64,000 nucleotides of DNA from the NCBI RefSeq assembly GCF_023078275.1, contig NC_062988.1, positions 823,501-887,500 on the forward strand, given 5' to 3'. The first letter of the stretch is position 1. Every line of letters begins with the position of its first letter. A program made the translations under genes and the position numbers. This DNA is from Leguminivora glycinivorella. Its lineage: Eukaryota > Arthropoda > Insecta > Lepidoptera > Tortricidae. Positions 10,947 to 21,233 of this stretch are shown here, in pieces. The notes under the pieces were generated by a model that had not been told where the DNA came from, did not search any database, and saw only the letters and a program-made list of their open reading frames with translations.

Positions 10947-11054
10947 TGTGCGTTTGTGCATTTTTTTATACTACGTCGGTGGCAAACACCTATGAACTTC
11001 TGCAACTCAAAAAGTATCACATGTGCGTTGCCATCAACCCATTAGAAACTTGTA

Positions 11055-11189
11055 CATTTTGTATAGGAAGGACGTAAGGCGCGCCGCCAAGCTTTTGCTG
11101 CCGCCACGCCACCTGGGGCGCGTCTTACGTCTTTCCTATACAAAATGTACTGAGGAGACGTTTTTTGAATTACACTGAAGCGGCGTGCA
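11055..11189. mobile_element. Harbinger-like palindromic MITE, truncated
   Basis: It contains the internal core of the family found at 20002-20203, 20550-20760, 32756-33048 and 38031-38345: TATAGGAAGGACGTAAG and its mirror, then CTGAGGAGACGTTTTTTGAA. Outer termini and TTA duplications are missing. Confidence 0.65.
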
Positions 11190-11623
11190 AAAAGTAGTAG
11201 TGCAAAAAGTAGTAGTAGTAGCAAAAAGGAGTGTACAAGTTCCAAGGATTGTTCGGGTTGCTGATGACGACTCGAAGGACAATAGATGGAACAAATTTTG
11301 TTCCGTAGGTCCTTCCGTCACCACTGTCACCAGCACTCGTTGACTCTGCAGCTCTCGTTGAGCTCTGGCAGCGATTTTACTTGCACCGACAGGAACACAA
11401 CATCAATATGAATAAAACTCGTAGGGTTCTCGTAGCTAAATGTTATTTGGCACGGTCTTCTGTTATTTGGCTGCCTTCGTGAGAATTTGTGCATTTGGCT
11501 ACGTAGTGTACGTACCCAGACCGGCCGGAGCGGAAAGCCGCCAAATCGGGCAGCACTGCGGCCGCCGCACCGTTACTCGCCGAGGCTAGGAATTTGTCGA
11601 CCCACGTCTACCAAGTACAGCCG
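11190..11623. other. GC-richer non-coding stretch
   Basis: A (GTA)n-like AAAAAGTAGTAG run is followed by mixed sequence with a GC-rich part at about 11510-11600. A short open frame near 11240-11340 is not bounded by good splice sites, so no gene is called. Confidence 0.3.
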
Positions 11624-11735
11624 CCATCAGATATATCGGGGCTGCCAGAGCTCTCACAAATATTAAAGCACGCCTTTATTGTCAAGACGATGTAACGTCT
11701 TACATAGTTGTGAGTGCTTTTACAGCTCCGATATG
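11624..11735. mobile_element. MITE with CCATCAGATATAT terminus
   Basis: Imperfect inverted repeat: ATATCGG..GCTC..CAAATATT..GCACGCC on the left, GAGTGCTTTTACAGCTCCGATAT on the right. A related half-copy is at 44269-44345. Confidence 0.5.
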
Positions 11736-12174
11736 CACGGTTCACGGTGTAACATGATGAAACCGAAAAATTTTAACTACGCATTTCTGTGGGCAAACTA
11801 AAGATAAAATGGCCATATGTCGTCAAGAAAATTTCGCGAATTTTTTTTTGTACTTTTTTTTTGCATACTTTCACGGTATTTTAAGTGCCAGTTTTACGAA
11901 TAACATTTACTTTTTTTTACTTATTCAATGTTTTTCTTAAATGTTTTTTTTTCATTGAGTTAGTTACTTTTTGATATCTATCAACGAGGATATAGATTAT
12001 GCTCAATAACGGCATCATCGCCATCAAAACAGCGTCTTGTTCTGATACATAATTAAGTAATTGTTATTTTTTTTAAATGCTTATATCTCTGAAAGTAGGC
12101 GAAATCCAGAAAAGTTTATATGACATTTTATTCTTCTAATGATGAGGAATACGCTGTTAAAAGTATGTAATATC
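11736..12174. other. Non-coding stretch, no feature recognised
   Basis: AT-rich with long T runs. Nothing coding was seen. Confidence 0.35.
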
Positions 12175-12387
12175 ACACCTCGGACACTGGCGATCAAATA
12201 TATGAAAGAGGCGCGTTCTTAGCACACAGTCTTAGCTCGTGTAGGTGAACGCGGCGTACCATGCTTGTATGAGTGAGATATGACTGGTCGACAGTTCGCG
12301 TTTTTGACAGGTGGTAACTGTGAGGTAACCGAGAGGGGGTAGGCGGCACTTTCAGCGGGGAGCGGGAGTGGCCATACTGTACAGTAG
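12175..12387 (+). repeat. Interspersed repeat, family E, near-complete copy
   Basis: It begins ACACCTCGGACACTGGCGAT and ends GGCCATACTGTACAG. A reverse-oriented near-complete copy lies at 43688-43893; partial copies are at 24610-24694 (-) and 45375-45424 (+). The ends are not inverted repeats, so it may be a SINE-like element or a piece of a larger one. Confidence 0.65.
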
Positions 12388-12649
12388 TAATTATACTATG
12401 GTAATATGCTAGTCGTTCACTTTTACAATTTTAGATAATTCTTCAAATTCACAACTACGGTAAAAACATTTATTTCATCATTTTTTATGACTTACAAGTT
12501 TTATGACTTCGCTACGTACTCGCGTATCGTAAATATTTTATGTGTTTATAATTTGCAAGAAGTACGTAACAGCTTTGAAAGAATTCATAATGATTAATGA
12601 TTCACTGTTTATGTTTAAAAACGTCACTTCAATAAGGATGTGCGGATTT

Positions 12650-13066
12650 TTCATTATAGATCAGAGTCGTACTCTTGCTACCGAGTTAGGCTGCTCTCAT
12701 GTCACCATAGAAACACATTTACACGAGTTGGGAAAAAACTACAAATACAGTGTTTGGATACCGCACGAACTTGATAGAGATCAACTAAACCGCCGTGCCG
12801 ATATCTGCATACAACTTCTGTCTTTTCGCCGCACATTCAACTGGTTGGACCATCTTATCACTGGAGATGAAAAATGGGTCTTATATATAAATCACACACG
12901 CAAACGTCAGTGGCTAGCTCCAAACGAAAAAGGAATAGAGGCACCAAAAACAGCGCCTCACCCGAAAAAAGTTATGCTGTCCGTTTGGTGGGATATTCAT
13001 GGTATTATTCACTGGGAACTCCTACCAAGTGGAATGACTGTTACCGCATCAGTATACTGTAATCAG
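12650..13066 (+). pseudogene. Mariner transposase, N-terminal part (interrupted)
   Basis: The frame resembles the middle of a mariner transposase. A second helix-turn-helix region (LATELGCSHVTIETHL) is followed by WIPHEL and then the first catalytic Asp in the ITGDEKWV block, with a HPKKVMLSVWWD block after it. The first helix-turn-helix domain is absent, so the 5' part is deleted. The frame breaks at 13066, where a LINE fragment inserted; the coding sequence resumes after the duplicated target site at 13990. Cut-and-paste transposases of this family act on their own terminal repeats at TA sites, but no terminal repeats were identified here. Not functional. Confidence 0.85.
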
Positions 13067-13989
13067 GACTGCACCAAACAAACCTAAGAATATTCACAGA
13101 TGGATCAAAAACAAAAGAGGGAACAGGGTGTGGAGTCTTCTCAGAAGACTTAAACATACACATATCCAAACGCCTAGGTGAACACAGCACGGTATTCCAA
13201 GCTGAATGTGTGGGTATAATAGAAGCTTGCAATGCCATAAAAAGACGACAGGTAAAACATGAAAACATACTAATATTATCAGACAGCAAATCAGTGCTTC
13301 AGGCACTAGACAGCGAAAAACTTACCTCGAAACTAATACTAGAATGTCATCAAAGCCTCACTGAAGTGTGCGAAGAAGACAACAAAGTAACAATACAATG
13401 GATAAAGGGGCACAGTGGATCAAGAGGGAATGATGCAGCGGATGAACTGGCCCGAGAAGGATCAGACACACCGGCATATGGACCTGAACCCATCATACCC
13501 CTACCAGTATCATATAGGAAAAACCAACTTATGCAACACCACAAAGAATTACACAACAAATACTGGGTTGAATTAGACACATGTAGACAAACCAAAGAAA
13601 TTCTTGCTGTACCTAATACGAAGCTCACAAAAATCCTACTCAGAACACCCAGACACCAACTGCGCAAAATAGTAGGATTAATGAAAGGACACAACACACT
13701 GAACAAACACCTCAATAACATAGGTATAACCGATAGCCCCATGTGCAGAGCGTGCATGGAAGCAGAAGAAACCACCAAACACTTTCTTCTAGAGTGTAAA
13801 CAGGTAGAAGTATATAGGAACAAGTACCTAGGTACGCCGAACACACTAAAAGAGGTATTTAGCAACCTGAAAACACTGCTAGGATTTGTAGAGGAGCTGG
13901 GGTGGCTAGAGTAGTGCTACCTCGTCAAATTCACGCAAAATAGGCACAATAGTTGTCGACTTGCGGAAAATGCCCAACAAAACTAACTA
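13067..13989 (+). mobile_element. 5'-truncated LINE carrying an open RNase H domain
   Basis: The insertion is flanked by an 11-bp duplication, ACTGTAATCAG, at 13056-13066 and 13990-14000. Frame 13069-13911 is open for 281 codons. It contains the four RNase H acidic positions in order: FTDGSK, QAECVGI, ILSDSKSV and GNDAADELA. A Cys-rich block CRACMEAEETTKHFLLEC (CX2C, H, C) follows, as in the C-terminal end of Jockey/R1-type LINE proteins. Endonuclease and reverse transcriptase are missing because of 5' truncation, typical of target-primed insertion. The short 3' UTR ends in AACTAACTAA rather than poly-A. The lack of stops suggests a fairly recent insertion. Confidence 0.85.
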
Positions 13990-14366
13990 ACTGTAATCAG
14001 CTTGAAAATTTAAACCAAAAAATCTGTCAGAATCGTCCACAGCATGCTAAAGTTTTTTTCTTACACGACAATGCTCGCCCACACATTGCAAAAGAGACTC
14101 GGCTAAAGCTATTGGAGCTAGGTTGGAAAGTGATACCTCATCCACCGTACTCTCCAGACTTGGCACCTACGGATTACGCATTGTTCAGATCGCTAAGCAA
14201 TGCCTTGAATGAAAAAAAGTTCGATGATCAAGCCCATCTACGACAGTACATAGCTGAGTTTTTTTAATCTAAACCTAAGAACTTCTTCGCCGATGCTATT
14301 CATTCTTTACCAGAACGATGGAGACAAGTAGTAGATAACGAAGGCCGTTATATTTTTGATAAATGA
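13990..14366 (+). pseudogene. Mariner transposase, C-terminal part
   Basis: This continues the transposase from 13066. The second catalytic Asp is in the FLHDNARPH block. The third is in SPDLAPTDYALF, at the spacing expected for the DD34D mariner signature. A frameshift at the T-run 14258-14266 moves the end (KNFFADAIHSLPERW, then YIFDK and stop at 14364-14366) into another frame. All three catalytic Asp codons survive, but the gene is dead from the 5' deletion, the LINE insertion and this frameshift. Confidence 0.85.
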
Positions 14367-14541
14367 TTAAAATAATAAATTAAATTAAAATTACAATATT
14401 GGTTATGATTCGCTCATTACTTTTTTACCAACCCAATAGTTTATATATCCTCTTCATACATGCATAAACCATCATACCTACTTATAATTATAACATAATA
14501 GGTAAAACATACTTTGTTTAAAAACACTGCAGTAGTAAGCA

Positions 14542-15071
14542 TAGGGTTGCAAAAAAACGGTTTTTTTTCTGGCTTGAAAAAAAAACATGAAAAAAAAACC
14601 GTGAAAAAAAACAGTTTTTTTTCTGGAGTATGTTTTTTTTCTAAAGTACGAAATCTCAAAATTTGCAAAGTATTTAATACTTTTATACGGTTTTTTAGAC
14701 TTAATGTTAACTATTAAACGAATTTAATCAAATAACTTTAATTTCTGGTCTTATAAAAGTAACATTTACGAAATCTGTAGTTGGTAGTTATCACTATTTA
14801 CTGTTGGAAACACCACCGCCTCTCCACGCTACACGCAGCATCGGGGATTTTCCCCAATAAACGTTTGTATACTGAATGTTAATTGAATTAAAATGTACGT
14901 TATTGTTATTGAAACACGTTACAACTCACGAAAAACCGTTATTGTCGTATTATTTGTTCATCTGAAAAAAAACCATATTTAGAAAAAAAACCATGGTGCT
15001 CGGTTTTTTTTCATGTTTTTTTTCACAATTCTGAAAAAAAACATTTGGTTTTTTTTCTATTTACAACCCTA
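14542..15071. mobile_element. hAT-like non-autonomous element with 8-bp duplication
   Basis: The ends are TAGGGTTGCAAA and TTTACAACCCTA, flanked by the 8-bp direct repeat AGTAAGCA at 14534-14541 and 15072-15079. An 8-bp duplication with a TAGGGTTG-type end is typical of hAT elements. Both subterminal regions carry several GAAAAAAAACC/GGTTTTTTTTC motifs, probably transposase-binding repeats. No transposase coding is seen in its 530 bp. Confidence 0.8.
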
Positions 15072-15194
15072 AGTAAGCATATACCTATACTAGTTTTCTC
15101 AGCCACTTCATGGGGTACATATCAATGAAATCATTTCAATTCGCATTATTGTTACCGAATCTTGACCTCATAATATTACTGTGTAAGAACTTAA

Positions 15195-15699
15195 GACGAT
15201 ACGGTAGGGGTCAATTCTCCATACAAACGCTCTCGACTATTTCCTCCCTGGTTTTTGAAGATAGAGCAATGATTTTTTCAACACAGATTGTTATTATTTT
15301 TATCTGTGTCGGACCGTTTTGATTTTTTTGATATTCTGCTTTTTAAAGACTAGACCAATCAAAAATTTCCAAAAACGGCCTTTTTCATGTGGCGCAAAAA
15401 AAGGTGTGATACTCAAGATTGGTAACAATTAACCAAAAAAGCTAAACGGTCCGACATAGATTATTTCATTGTTATTCAGATTCTCAAATTTCGTTCCGAT
15501 TGATTAAGTTTTGAAGGAGGAAAGAGTCGAGAGCGGAACCTCGATTTTAAAGAATTTTTTTAAATATCTTGACTGAGTTGTTCTTAATGGACTATTTTTT
15601 TTCGATAAATCTAGTTAATAACACTTGTATATTTAACTAAAATTCCCAAGTTGAAAAGGGGGCTCCTTTCCATTTTAGCATTTTCGCTACCGTATCCTC
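15195..15699. mobile_element. Inverted-repeat element flanked by TTAA
   Basis: The ends GACGATACGGTAG and CTACCGTATCCTC are inverted repeats, flanked by TTAA at 15191-15194 and 15700-15703. TTAA duplications are used by piggyBac-type transposases, but the end sequence is not the usual piggyBac CCCT/CCYT start, so the assignment is open. Internal mirrored blocks include CGGACCGTTTTG and CGGTCCGAC. About 505 bp. Confidence 0.65.
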
Positions 15700-15894
15700 T
15701 TAAGAAGGTAAACTGCATTGCGTAGCTAAAATTTTTGTCCATACGCATACTAGGTACTGTGCCTTCAGCATCTTATGGTTACTTTTAGGAAGGGTTTTTG
15801 CTAAATTTTAAATAAAGGTACCTACCTAAATACCTATATTTAAAATTTAACAGTATTTATGTATAACTCAAGATTTGATCTTCAGTAAAATAAA

Positions 15895-16075
15895 TCCATA
15901 CTATTATTATAAATAGGAAAGTGTGTGTGTGTCTGTTTGTTTGTCCGTCTTTCACGGCAAAACGGAGCGATGAATTGACGTGATTTTTTAAGTGGAAATA
16001 GTTGAAGGGATGGAGAGTGACATAGGCTACTTTTTGTCTCTTTCTAACGCGAGCGAAGCCGCGGGCAAAACCTCG
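15895..16075 (+). mobile_element. Short non-autonomous Helitron
   Basis: It begins TCCATACTATTATTATAAAT after an A, carries the family body (GTGTGTGTGTCTGTTTG, GATGGAGAGTGACATAGGC) and reaches GCGGGCAAAA. The CTAG end is replaced by CCTCG, so the 3' end is mutated. Confidence 0.75.
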
Positions 16076-16457
16076 TATATCATAAATTGAAAGTTAAAAT
16101 AAAATATGGATCTTGAAAATTTTTAGAATAACTTCTGGCAGGCAAGCATGGTCGCGTGATAAACGATAGAACGTCAATTTCATTTTTTCATTCTTTTCGC
16201 ACCATTTGCAAGTGTTTATCGAACTATAAGAATAGTGTTTAATTTGTATGTGTGTCTTGTCGGTTTCTACTGTCGTCGCGTGCGTGAATGGCTCTGCGAG
16301 ACATGCAAAGACGGGAGTATGTAATTATGGCTTAATGCAGGAGCTGCGTATGTTCACGTAATAGCTGCCATTACGTCCTCTTGTGGACGTAACTTCATCT
16401 GTCAGGCACTTGCATCTGCAGACTTGAGGCTGTCACCCCATACATACAAATTTATAA
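16076..16457. other. Non-coding stretch with a short palindromic-repeat fragment
   Basis: GGCAAGCATGGTCGCGTGAT near 16140 resembles one arm of the inverted repeat at 49888-49959. The rest has no recognised feature. Confidence 0.35.
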
Positions 16458-16678
16458 ACTCACGCCTGTTTTTCCAAAAAGGGTTGGCATACAATTGCTC
16501 AATGTCACTTTTAACAATTAAGGGGTTGAAAGAAAGCTAAACTATGATATTGCAGTGATAGGTTGCCAGCCCAGCACCTATAGCACAATTAAACCTATAT
16601 ATCCCATGGTCGTCTCGTCTCCCACGATACCCACGGGAGCAAAGGGGTGGTGAATTTTTTAACCAGTCACAACACGGT
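16458..16678 (+). repeat. Interspersed lepidopteran repeat, family F
   Basis: It starts ACTCACGCCTG and includes AAGGGGTTGAAAGAAA, GTGATAGGTTGCCAGCC and CCCACGGGAGCAAAGG. The same order appears on the minus strand at 50185-50388, with pieces at 33086-33172 (-) and about 37145-37262 (+). It is probably a SINE or a LINE 3' end. Confidence 0.65.
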
Positions 16679-16690
16679 CAAGACATGATT

Positions 16691-16909
16691 AAGGTACAGC
16701 GGGGCAAATTTCGACTGGGGGCAATTGTAACTGATCCATTTTTTCCATTATTACACTATGATGTTGAGTTCTACATGTTTCCATTGAACACGCCTACCTT
16801 ATATAACCGGTGGACAGTTGGACACTCGATTTAATAATGCAAACCTTGTAAAACAAAAATGGACTAGTTACATTTGCCCCCCAGTCGAGATTTGCCGCGC
16901 TGTACCTTA
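16691..16909. mobile_element. MITE with AAGGTACAGCGGGGCAAAT ends
   Basis: Left end AAGGTACAGCGGGGCAAAT; right end GATTTGCCGCGCTGTACCTT; an internal mirrored GACTGGGGGCAA / GCCCCCCAGTC. A fragment is at 4684-4731. Confidence 0.75.
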
Positions 16910-17271
16910 CTAGACAATATATTTGAACAGTTTTGAGAAAGAATTACGCTTGTGAATATTTTATTCTGATCACGCGAAAACTGATTGGAAAATAAATGAG
17001 AGTCAGATTCATATTACGTGCTACTTTATTCGGATAACCATTGATCCACTTTCAGATCGGATTGTAATCATCGATTGCGAAGTAGATTGCACTGAATTAC
17101 ATATTACTCGTACATGTGCAACCAAATTACTGCCATCGACACTTATTGATCATTGCTAGACCTCACGTCTTTGTAACAAGTTTTTTTATTAAGCCAAGTA
17201 TAATTTTGGAAGATTATTGGTAGCCGGAGGCTGATCATTGCTATGCCGACAAAAATAATTGAAAGATACAC
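16910..17271. other. Non-coding stretch, no feature recognised
   Basis: AT-rich. No splice-supported frame was seen. Confidence 0.35.
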
Positions 17272-17441
17272 TTAAGCCTCCGCCAAACATAATAGAGCGT
17301 TTTGATAGCGTAGCGTGAGCGGAGCAATCGCGCTCGTTAGTTCGCGCCGACGTCCGCTGTGCGCAACGCCAGCGTCCGCTATCATTGCGCTCCGCTAGCG
17401 CTTAGCCGCGTCAAAAGGCGCATGTGTGGCCGAGCTTTTAA
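17272..17441. mobile_element. MITE, family G (TTA-flanked)
   Basis: The ends AGCCTCCGCCAAACAT and ATGTGTGGCCGAGCTT are imperfect inverted repeats next to TTA on both sides. The interior is GC-rich (TAGCGTAGCGTGAGCGGAGC). Relatives are at 58998-59187 and 59938-60000. Confidence 0.65.
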
Positions 17442-17668
17442 CATAAAATACAAAAAATATGGGAGGCATTTCGCCTGATACGTGCCGCCATTATAGGGTA
17501 TTAGGTGTTACCCAATTTATTCATGGATTTTTAGGACGTGCATGTTATAATGTTACTTGTGTGCCTTAATGAAGATGCAAATTGAACATACTAACGTTTG
17601 AAAAGGGCATAAATTAATATTTATTACCGTCGTGAAATTTGCATAAGTACGTCTACGTTCGAATACGA

Positions 17669-18665
17669 ACTGTGGCCTATTTCATAACATAAGTGACAAT
17701 TGTCATCCGACAGTGACATTTCACCGTTCATTGCCTGTTCCACAAGGAAATATTGACTAGGATATAGCCACAGAATTTTCAGTGTCGTGTCAATATCACC
17801 ATGGTTAAATAGCTTTACTATTTGACAGCTATAGTGAAACTACAGTGGGCACTGTAGTTACAAAAGTTGAAATAAACTTGCACAGTTGCTTTAACAAGTT
17901 TTTAAAACCTTGTCTAGGTAATCTAAAAAAGAAATTTATTATCGTTGTATGGAAAAAGAGCGCACGATATTACTAGAACCAGTAGAACCACAAATTACAT
18001 GAAAGTCCGTGACGATACGCTATCGAGTAACAGTAACGTATTTTAAAACCTTTAAAAACTCAGAGGATTTGTCTTTAATTGAATCTTAAACTAGATCGTC
18101 TAAATAGTTGATGTTAGTAGTCTAGCGTCGCACCTAATTGCGTTGATCACATCTTTAATTGCTCGTAGACACGCAATATCCTTATGTCTGCGGCGAATAG
18201 CGTTTATAAATGCTTTATTATGTTGTTAAACATTACATTTTCATATATACTGCTATATAAAATAGCTGATTTACGAATGCTATACTTGTAAAGTCATGCT
18301 CATCGTATCGATATATTTTTCAAAATATGTACCGAGACCTATATTCCGCCGACATAAAGTGCTATGGGACATATTTTTGATAAGTTGTACGAACCCATAT
18401 TTTTACACTTGACTGTACTTGAATGTTTTAGAATAAAACTTCGTTTTGTTATCATTAGCTCGTCTGAAAATAAATGTGTTACCATTACCATTAAAACGGT
18501 CAATGAGGTATTTTACCACGACACTTGATCTGACAATTCTGTGCCTATTTGTGGGTTGATAAGTAATTTATTACTCAGCGTCAATATTTCCTTGTTGATC
18601 AAGCAATGAACGTCGAAATGTCACTGTCGGGCGACAATTGTCACTATATTGAATCAGGCCACAGT
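17669..18665. mobile_element. ~1-kb inverted-repeat element, family H
   Basis: The ends ACTGTGGCCTATTTCA and TTGAATCAGGCCACAGT are inverted repeats. They continue inward through GTGACAATTGTC, CGACAGTGACAT, GTTCATTGCC and AATATTGAC in mirrored order. No transposase frame was found inside. Shorter relatives sharing GTCAATATTTCCTTGTTGA and TGTCACTGTCGGGCGACAAT are at 33362-33520 and 56135-56300. Confidence 0.7.
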
Positions 18666-19351
18666 ATCCACTTCACGAATTCGCCCAACCCTTATCTCAA
18701 AACACTAGAAATGGAAACAACGAGCACCAATCAATTAACAATCCCATCGCGCAATCAATGCTAACCAACCCAATGATTCAACTCTACATTTTACAAACCA
18801 AAAGACTTATCTCCATACTCTTTGTGCGCAACAACTGACTGAAGGAATAAAGTCTTAAATATTTGCCTTTTGAAAAAGACAAACTCCTTTTCGGTTTTGA
18901 GTGGCACTAGGTGATAATTCGTGGGCAATCGAATACGTTACGTTATTGACTGATGATGCTCACGGAGCAAACCGATTGTCGATAAGTGGAAGATATTCGC
19001 GGCACCTATCAATTGACTCGTATGACATTTGGTTTGGAAAACGTGCCTAAATTTATCAAGTCCGTCATGATCAAGTGGTATGTGTTTGCACTTCTCTGAT
19101 GATATAATGGAATATGCAGTAGTATTATGTGAAACGTCTGTATCCGAATTACCATAAGTAGGTAATTTCTGAAGAGATAAGTCTAGTCAGTAGCAAGGGT
19201 GATGATAAGTAATTGATGATACTCACACTAGAATGGCATAAAAAAGGAATTGAGATGTGAAAACCTAAGAATTGTGCTAATGTGCTACGTAAAGCGGGCT
19301 CTGTTATTCGTAATCAAACTTATGATATGAGCACTTGTTGCCCAGAGTTTA
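18666..19351. other. Non-coding stretch, no feature recognised
   Basis: AT-rich. No exon, RNA gene or repeat was recognised. Confidence 0.35.
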
Positions 19352-19480
19352 TACATCATCATCATCATTGGCCTGCAAGCCTATAACAGACTATTCAAGC
19401 GTGTCAGGAGCGACAATGCTTTCCGTGGCTGTGTAAGCCAATACGGGAGCGGCAAACACGACCACAACTCTGGTAGGTGT
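19352..19480 (-). mobile_element. RTE-type LINE 3' tail (fragment)
   Basis: A (CAT)n run is followed by TGGCCTGCAAGCCTATAAC. On the minus strand this reads as the end of a LINE with a (ATG)n tail, as in the RTE fragment at 28908-29392. Confidence 0.4.
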
Positions 19481-19769
19481 GGTGTATCAGTGGCGAAGAA
19501 GTATCGCGTTGATAACGCTTGGCGCGCTTGCTAAACCAAACGTCGCCATGGATTTATACAAAGTCTTACAATATACGTAATGAGTAAGTAAGGTCACAAT
19601 GTTTCCAATATTCCCCTCCATGACACATTGTTCCTTTGTGCCTTTGTGCATTCGTCATGAGTAATTCTCGAATTAAAGCAGTCTGCCTGTCTGTCTGTTA
19701 CGCGCTCGGATGAACACAGCTCGTGCCTAGGTGTTTTATATGTATATCTGGAAAATGGACAGTTTCGCG

Positions 19770-19990
19770 AGAAGAGATAACAAGAATATTTTTTCTTTTT
19801 TATCACGACTCCTTTCGATCTAGGACAAAACGCAAAAGACAAAAAAATGGTCCCAAAATTTTCTATTATTTTGCACACTTTGTAATCGCTGTACAAAGTG
19901 CTTAAAAATGGTAACGAAGTGGAAATTAATTTGGGACACTCTTTTTCACCTAGTACGATTAGAAACGAAAGGGTTCGTGACTCTGAGTAG
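19770..19990. mobile_element. Inverted-repeat element, family D (copy 2, degraded)
   Basis: It shares blocks with 9540-9838 and 63667-63978 (ACTCCTTTCGATCTAGGAC, GAAACGAAAGGGTTCGTGAC, TCTGAGTAGG). Confidence 0.5.
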
Positions 19991-20001
19991 GAAACACATT
20001 A

Positions 20002-20203
20002 GGCAGCGTTCCCACTTAAGCGTCGCGTGTCTCGGCGCGCGCCACGCCGCCGCCACGCCGCCGCCACGCCACCTGGGGCGCGTCTTACGTCCTTCCTATG
20101 CAAAATGTACTGAGGAGACGTTTTTTGAATTACATTCAGGCGGCGTGGCGCGGACGTCCGTTCCGCACCTCAGGACATGCGTCTCTTAAGTGTGGCCGGT
20201 CCC
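20002..20203. mobile_element. Harbinger-like palindromic MITE with TTA duplication
   Basis: TTA flanks both sides (19999-20001 and 20204-20206). The left end is GGCAGCGTTCCCACTTAAGC and the right end AAGTGTGGCCGGTCCC. The core carries GCGCGTCTTACGTCCTTCC and CTGAGGAGACGTTTTTTGAA. A 3-bp TWA duplication is typical of PIF/Harbinger-type elements. It lies just 3' of the KIX-like gene. Confidence 0.75.
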
Positions 20204-20289
20204 TTAGATTTACCTATTCATTCATTCATTTTCTCTCTTCTCGCGAAAATGCCCAAATGGTACTGGATAATAGTTAACAAAAGCATTGT

Positions 20290-20446
20290 TTAGGCTTCTT
20301 TCAATTGAGTTATCATCAGAGCTAATAATTGCAAATATTCCGGATGTGTTCGAGCTCTTCTGAATACTTCGTCTTCTATAAAAATCGCTTGTGTTGCTAC
20401 TACTTCCTGTGATACTGGTGGTCTTGATCCCAATACTGTATTCTTC
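20290..20446 (-). CDS. KIX-like small protein, exon 2 (C-terminal 51 residues, stop)
   Basis: The acceptor ATTTTTCAG directly precedes 20446. The first base completes Leu32 of exon 1; the frame then runs 51 codons to TAA at 20290-20292. It encodes residues 33-83. A probable second helix (about 44-64) contains IEDEVFRRART. A third (66-83) contains HPEYLQLLALMITQLKEA. The pattern of an acidic-aromatic block, a basic A-R/K-T-x-x-E-Y-L motif and a final amphipathic helix is what I know from KIX domains of MED15 and CBP, which bind transcription-factor activation peptides. The function here is inferred from that pattern only. The protein ends right after the domain, whereas MED15 and CBP continue for hundreds of residues. 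Confidence 0.7.
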
Positions 20447-20549
20447 CTGAAAAATAATTATTTTGCTTTTAATCAGTCATAGAGGCGCTATTTAAAAAAA
20501 ATGTAAACAATACAACTATGTATACAGTGTTGTGCAGTCACCGGCATAA

Positions 20550-20760
20550 GGCAGCGTCCCCACTTAGGCGTCGCGTGTCTCGTGGCGCGCAACGGACGTC
20601 TCCGCCACGCCGCCTGAATGTGATTCAAAAAACGTCTCCTCAGTACATTTTGTATAGGAAGGACGTAAGACGCGCCCCCAGGCGGCGCGGCGCGCGCCAC
20701 GCCAGACGTCCGTTGCGCGCCGCAACGCAAGACATGCGTCTTATGAGTGTGGATGGTCCC
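20550..20760. mobile_element. Harbinger-like palindromic MITE nested in family I element
   Basis: TAA duplications lie at 20547-20549 and 20761-20763. It starts GGCAGCGTCCCCACTTAGGC and ends GAGTGTGGATGGTCCC. Removing it with one TAA rejoins the left inverted repeat of the family I element. Confidence 0.8.
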
Positions 20761-20833
20761 TAAAGAAGTGATGATTTCTGTACCTTTTAATTTGTTTGAT
20801 AATTTCGTATGACATTTCAAACAAGACGTTAAT

Positions 20834-21070
20834 CATCATCCACCTTGCGTTATCCCGGCATTTGCCACGGCTCATGGGAGCCAGGGGTCCGCTTTGACAA
20901 CTAATCCCAAGATTTGGCGTAGACATTAGTTTTTACGAAAGCGACTGCCATCTGACCTTCCAACCCGAAGGGTAACTAGGCCTTATTGGAATTAGTCCGG
21001 TTTCCTCACGATGTTTTCCTTCACCGAAAAGCGACTGGCAAATATCAAATGACATTTCGTATATGAGTTC
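20834..21070 (-). mobile_element. Lepidopteran SINE/LINE 3'-end block nested in family I element
   Basis: It carries sequence I recognise from a common lepidopteran interspersed repeat: CTTGCGTTATCCCGGCAT, AGCGACTGCCATCTGACCTT, GGTTTCCTCACGATGTTTTC and ACCGAAAAGCGACTGGCAAA. About 11 bases of the host element (compared with 40041-40178) are missing at the junction, so the exact borders are unclear. Confidence 0.65.
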
Positions 21071-21233
21071 AGAAATCATCACTTATTTATGCCGGTGACT
21101 GTACAAGTGTAATCGTGGCTATGCTTAAATTTTGTATACAATTGATAGTCGGGAGTGTTCTTAGCCATGATTGATCAAAATTAAAGAAAAATGTTGTGGT
21201 TATTTAACTTAGCATAAATAAATGTATACTCAC

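Larger units (their letters stand above)
20531..21104. mobile_element. Inverted-repeat element, family I, inside the KIX-gene intron
   Basis: The ends GTGCAGTCACCGGCATAA and TTATGCCGGTGACTGTAC are inverted repeats, continued by AAGTGATGATTT and AAATCATCACTT. A compact copy is at 40041-40178. This copy is expanded by two insertions: a Harbinger-like MITE (20550-20760) inside the left repeat, and a SINE/LINE-derived block (about 20834-21070). Confidence 0.8.

Noticed and set aside
11240..11345. A short forward frame ending in a Thr/Ser-rich tail
   Set aside because: Upstream stops in a GTA-rich run and no good acceptor; too little to call an exon.
13350..13865. A 171-codon minus-strand frame
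   Set aside because: It is the antisense shadow of the RNase H frame, which shows the catalytic motifs.
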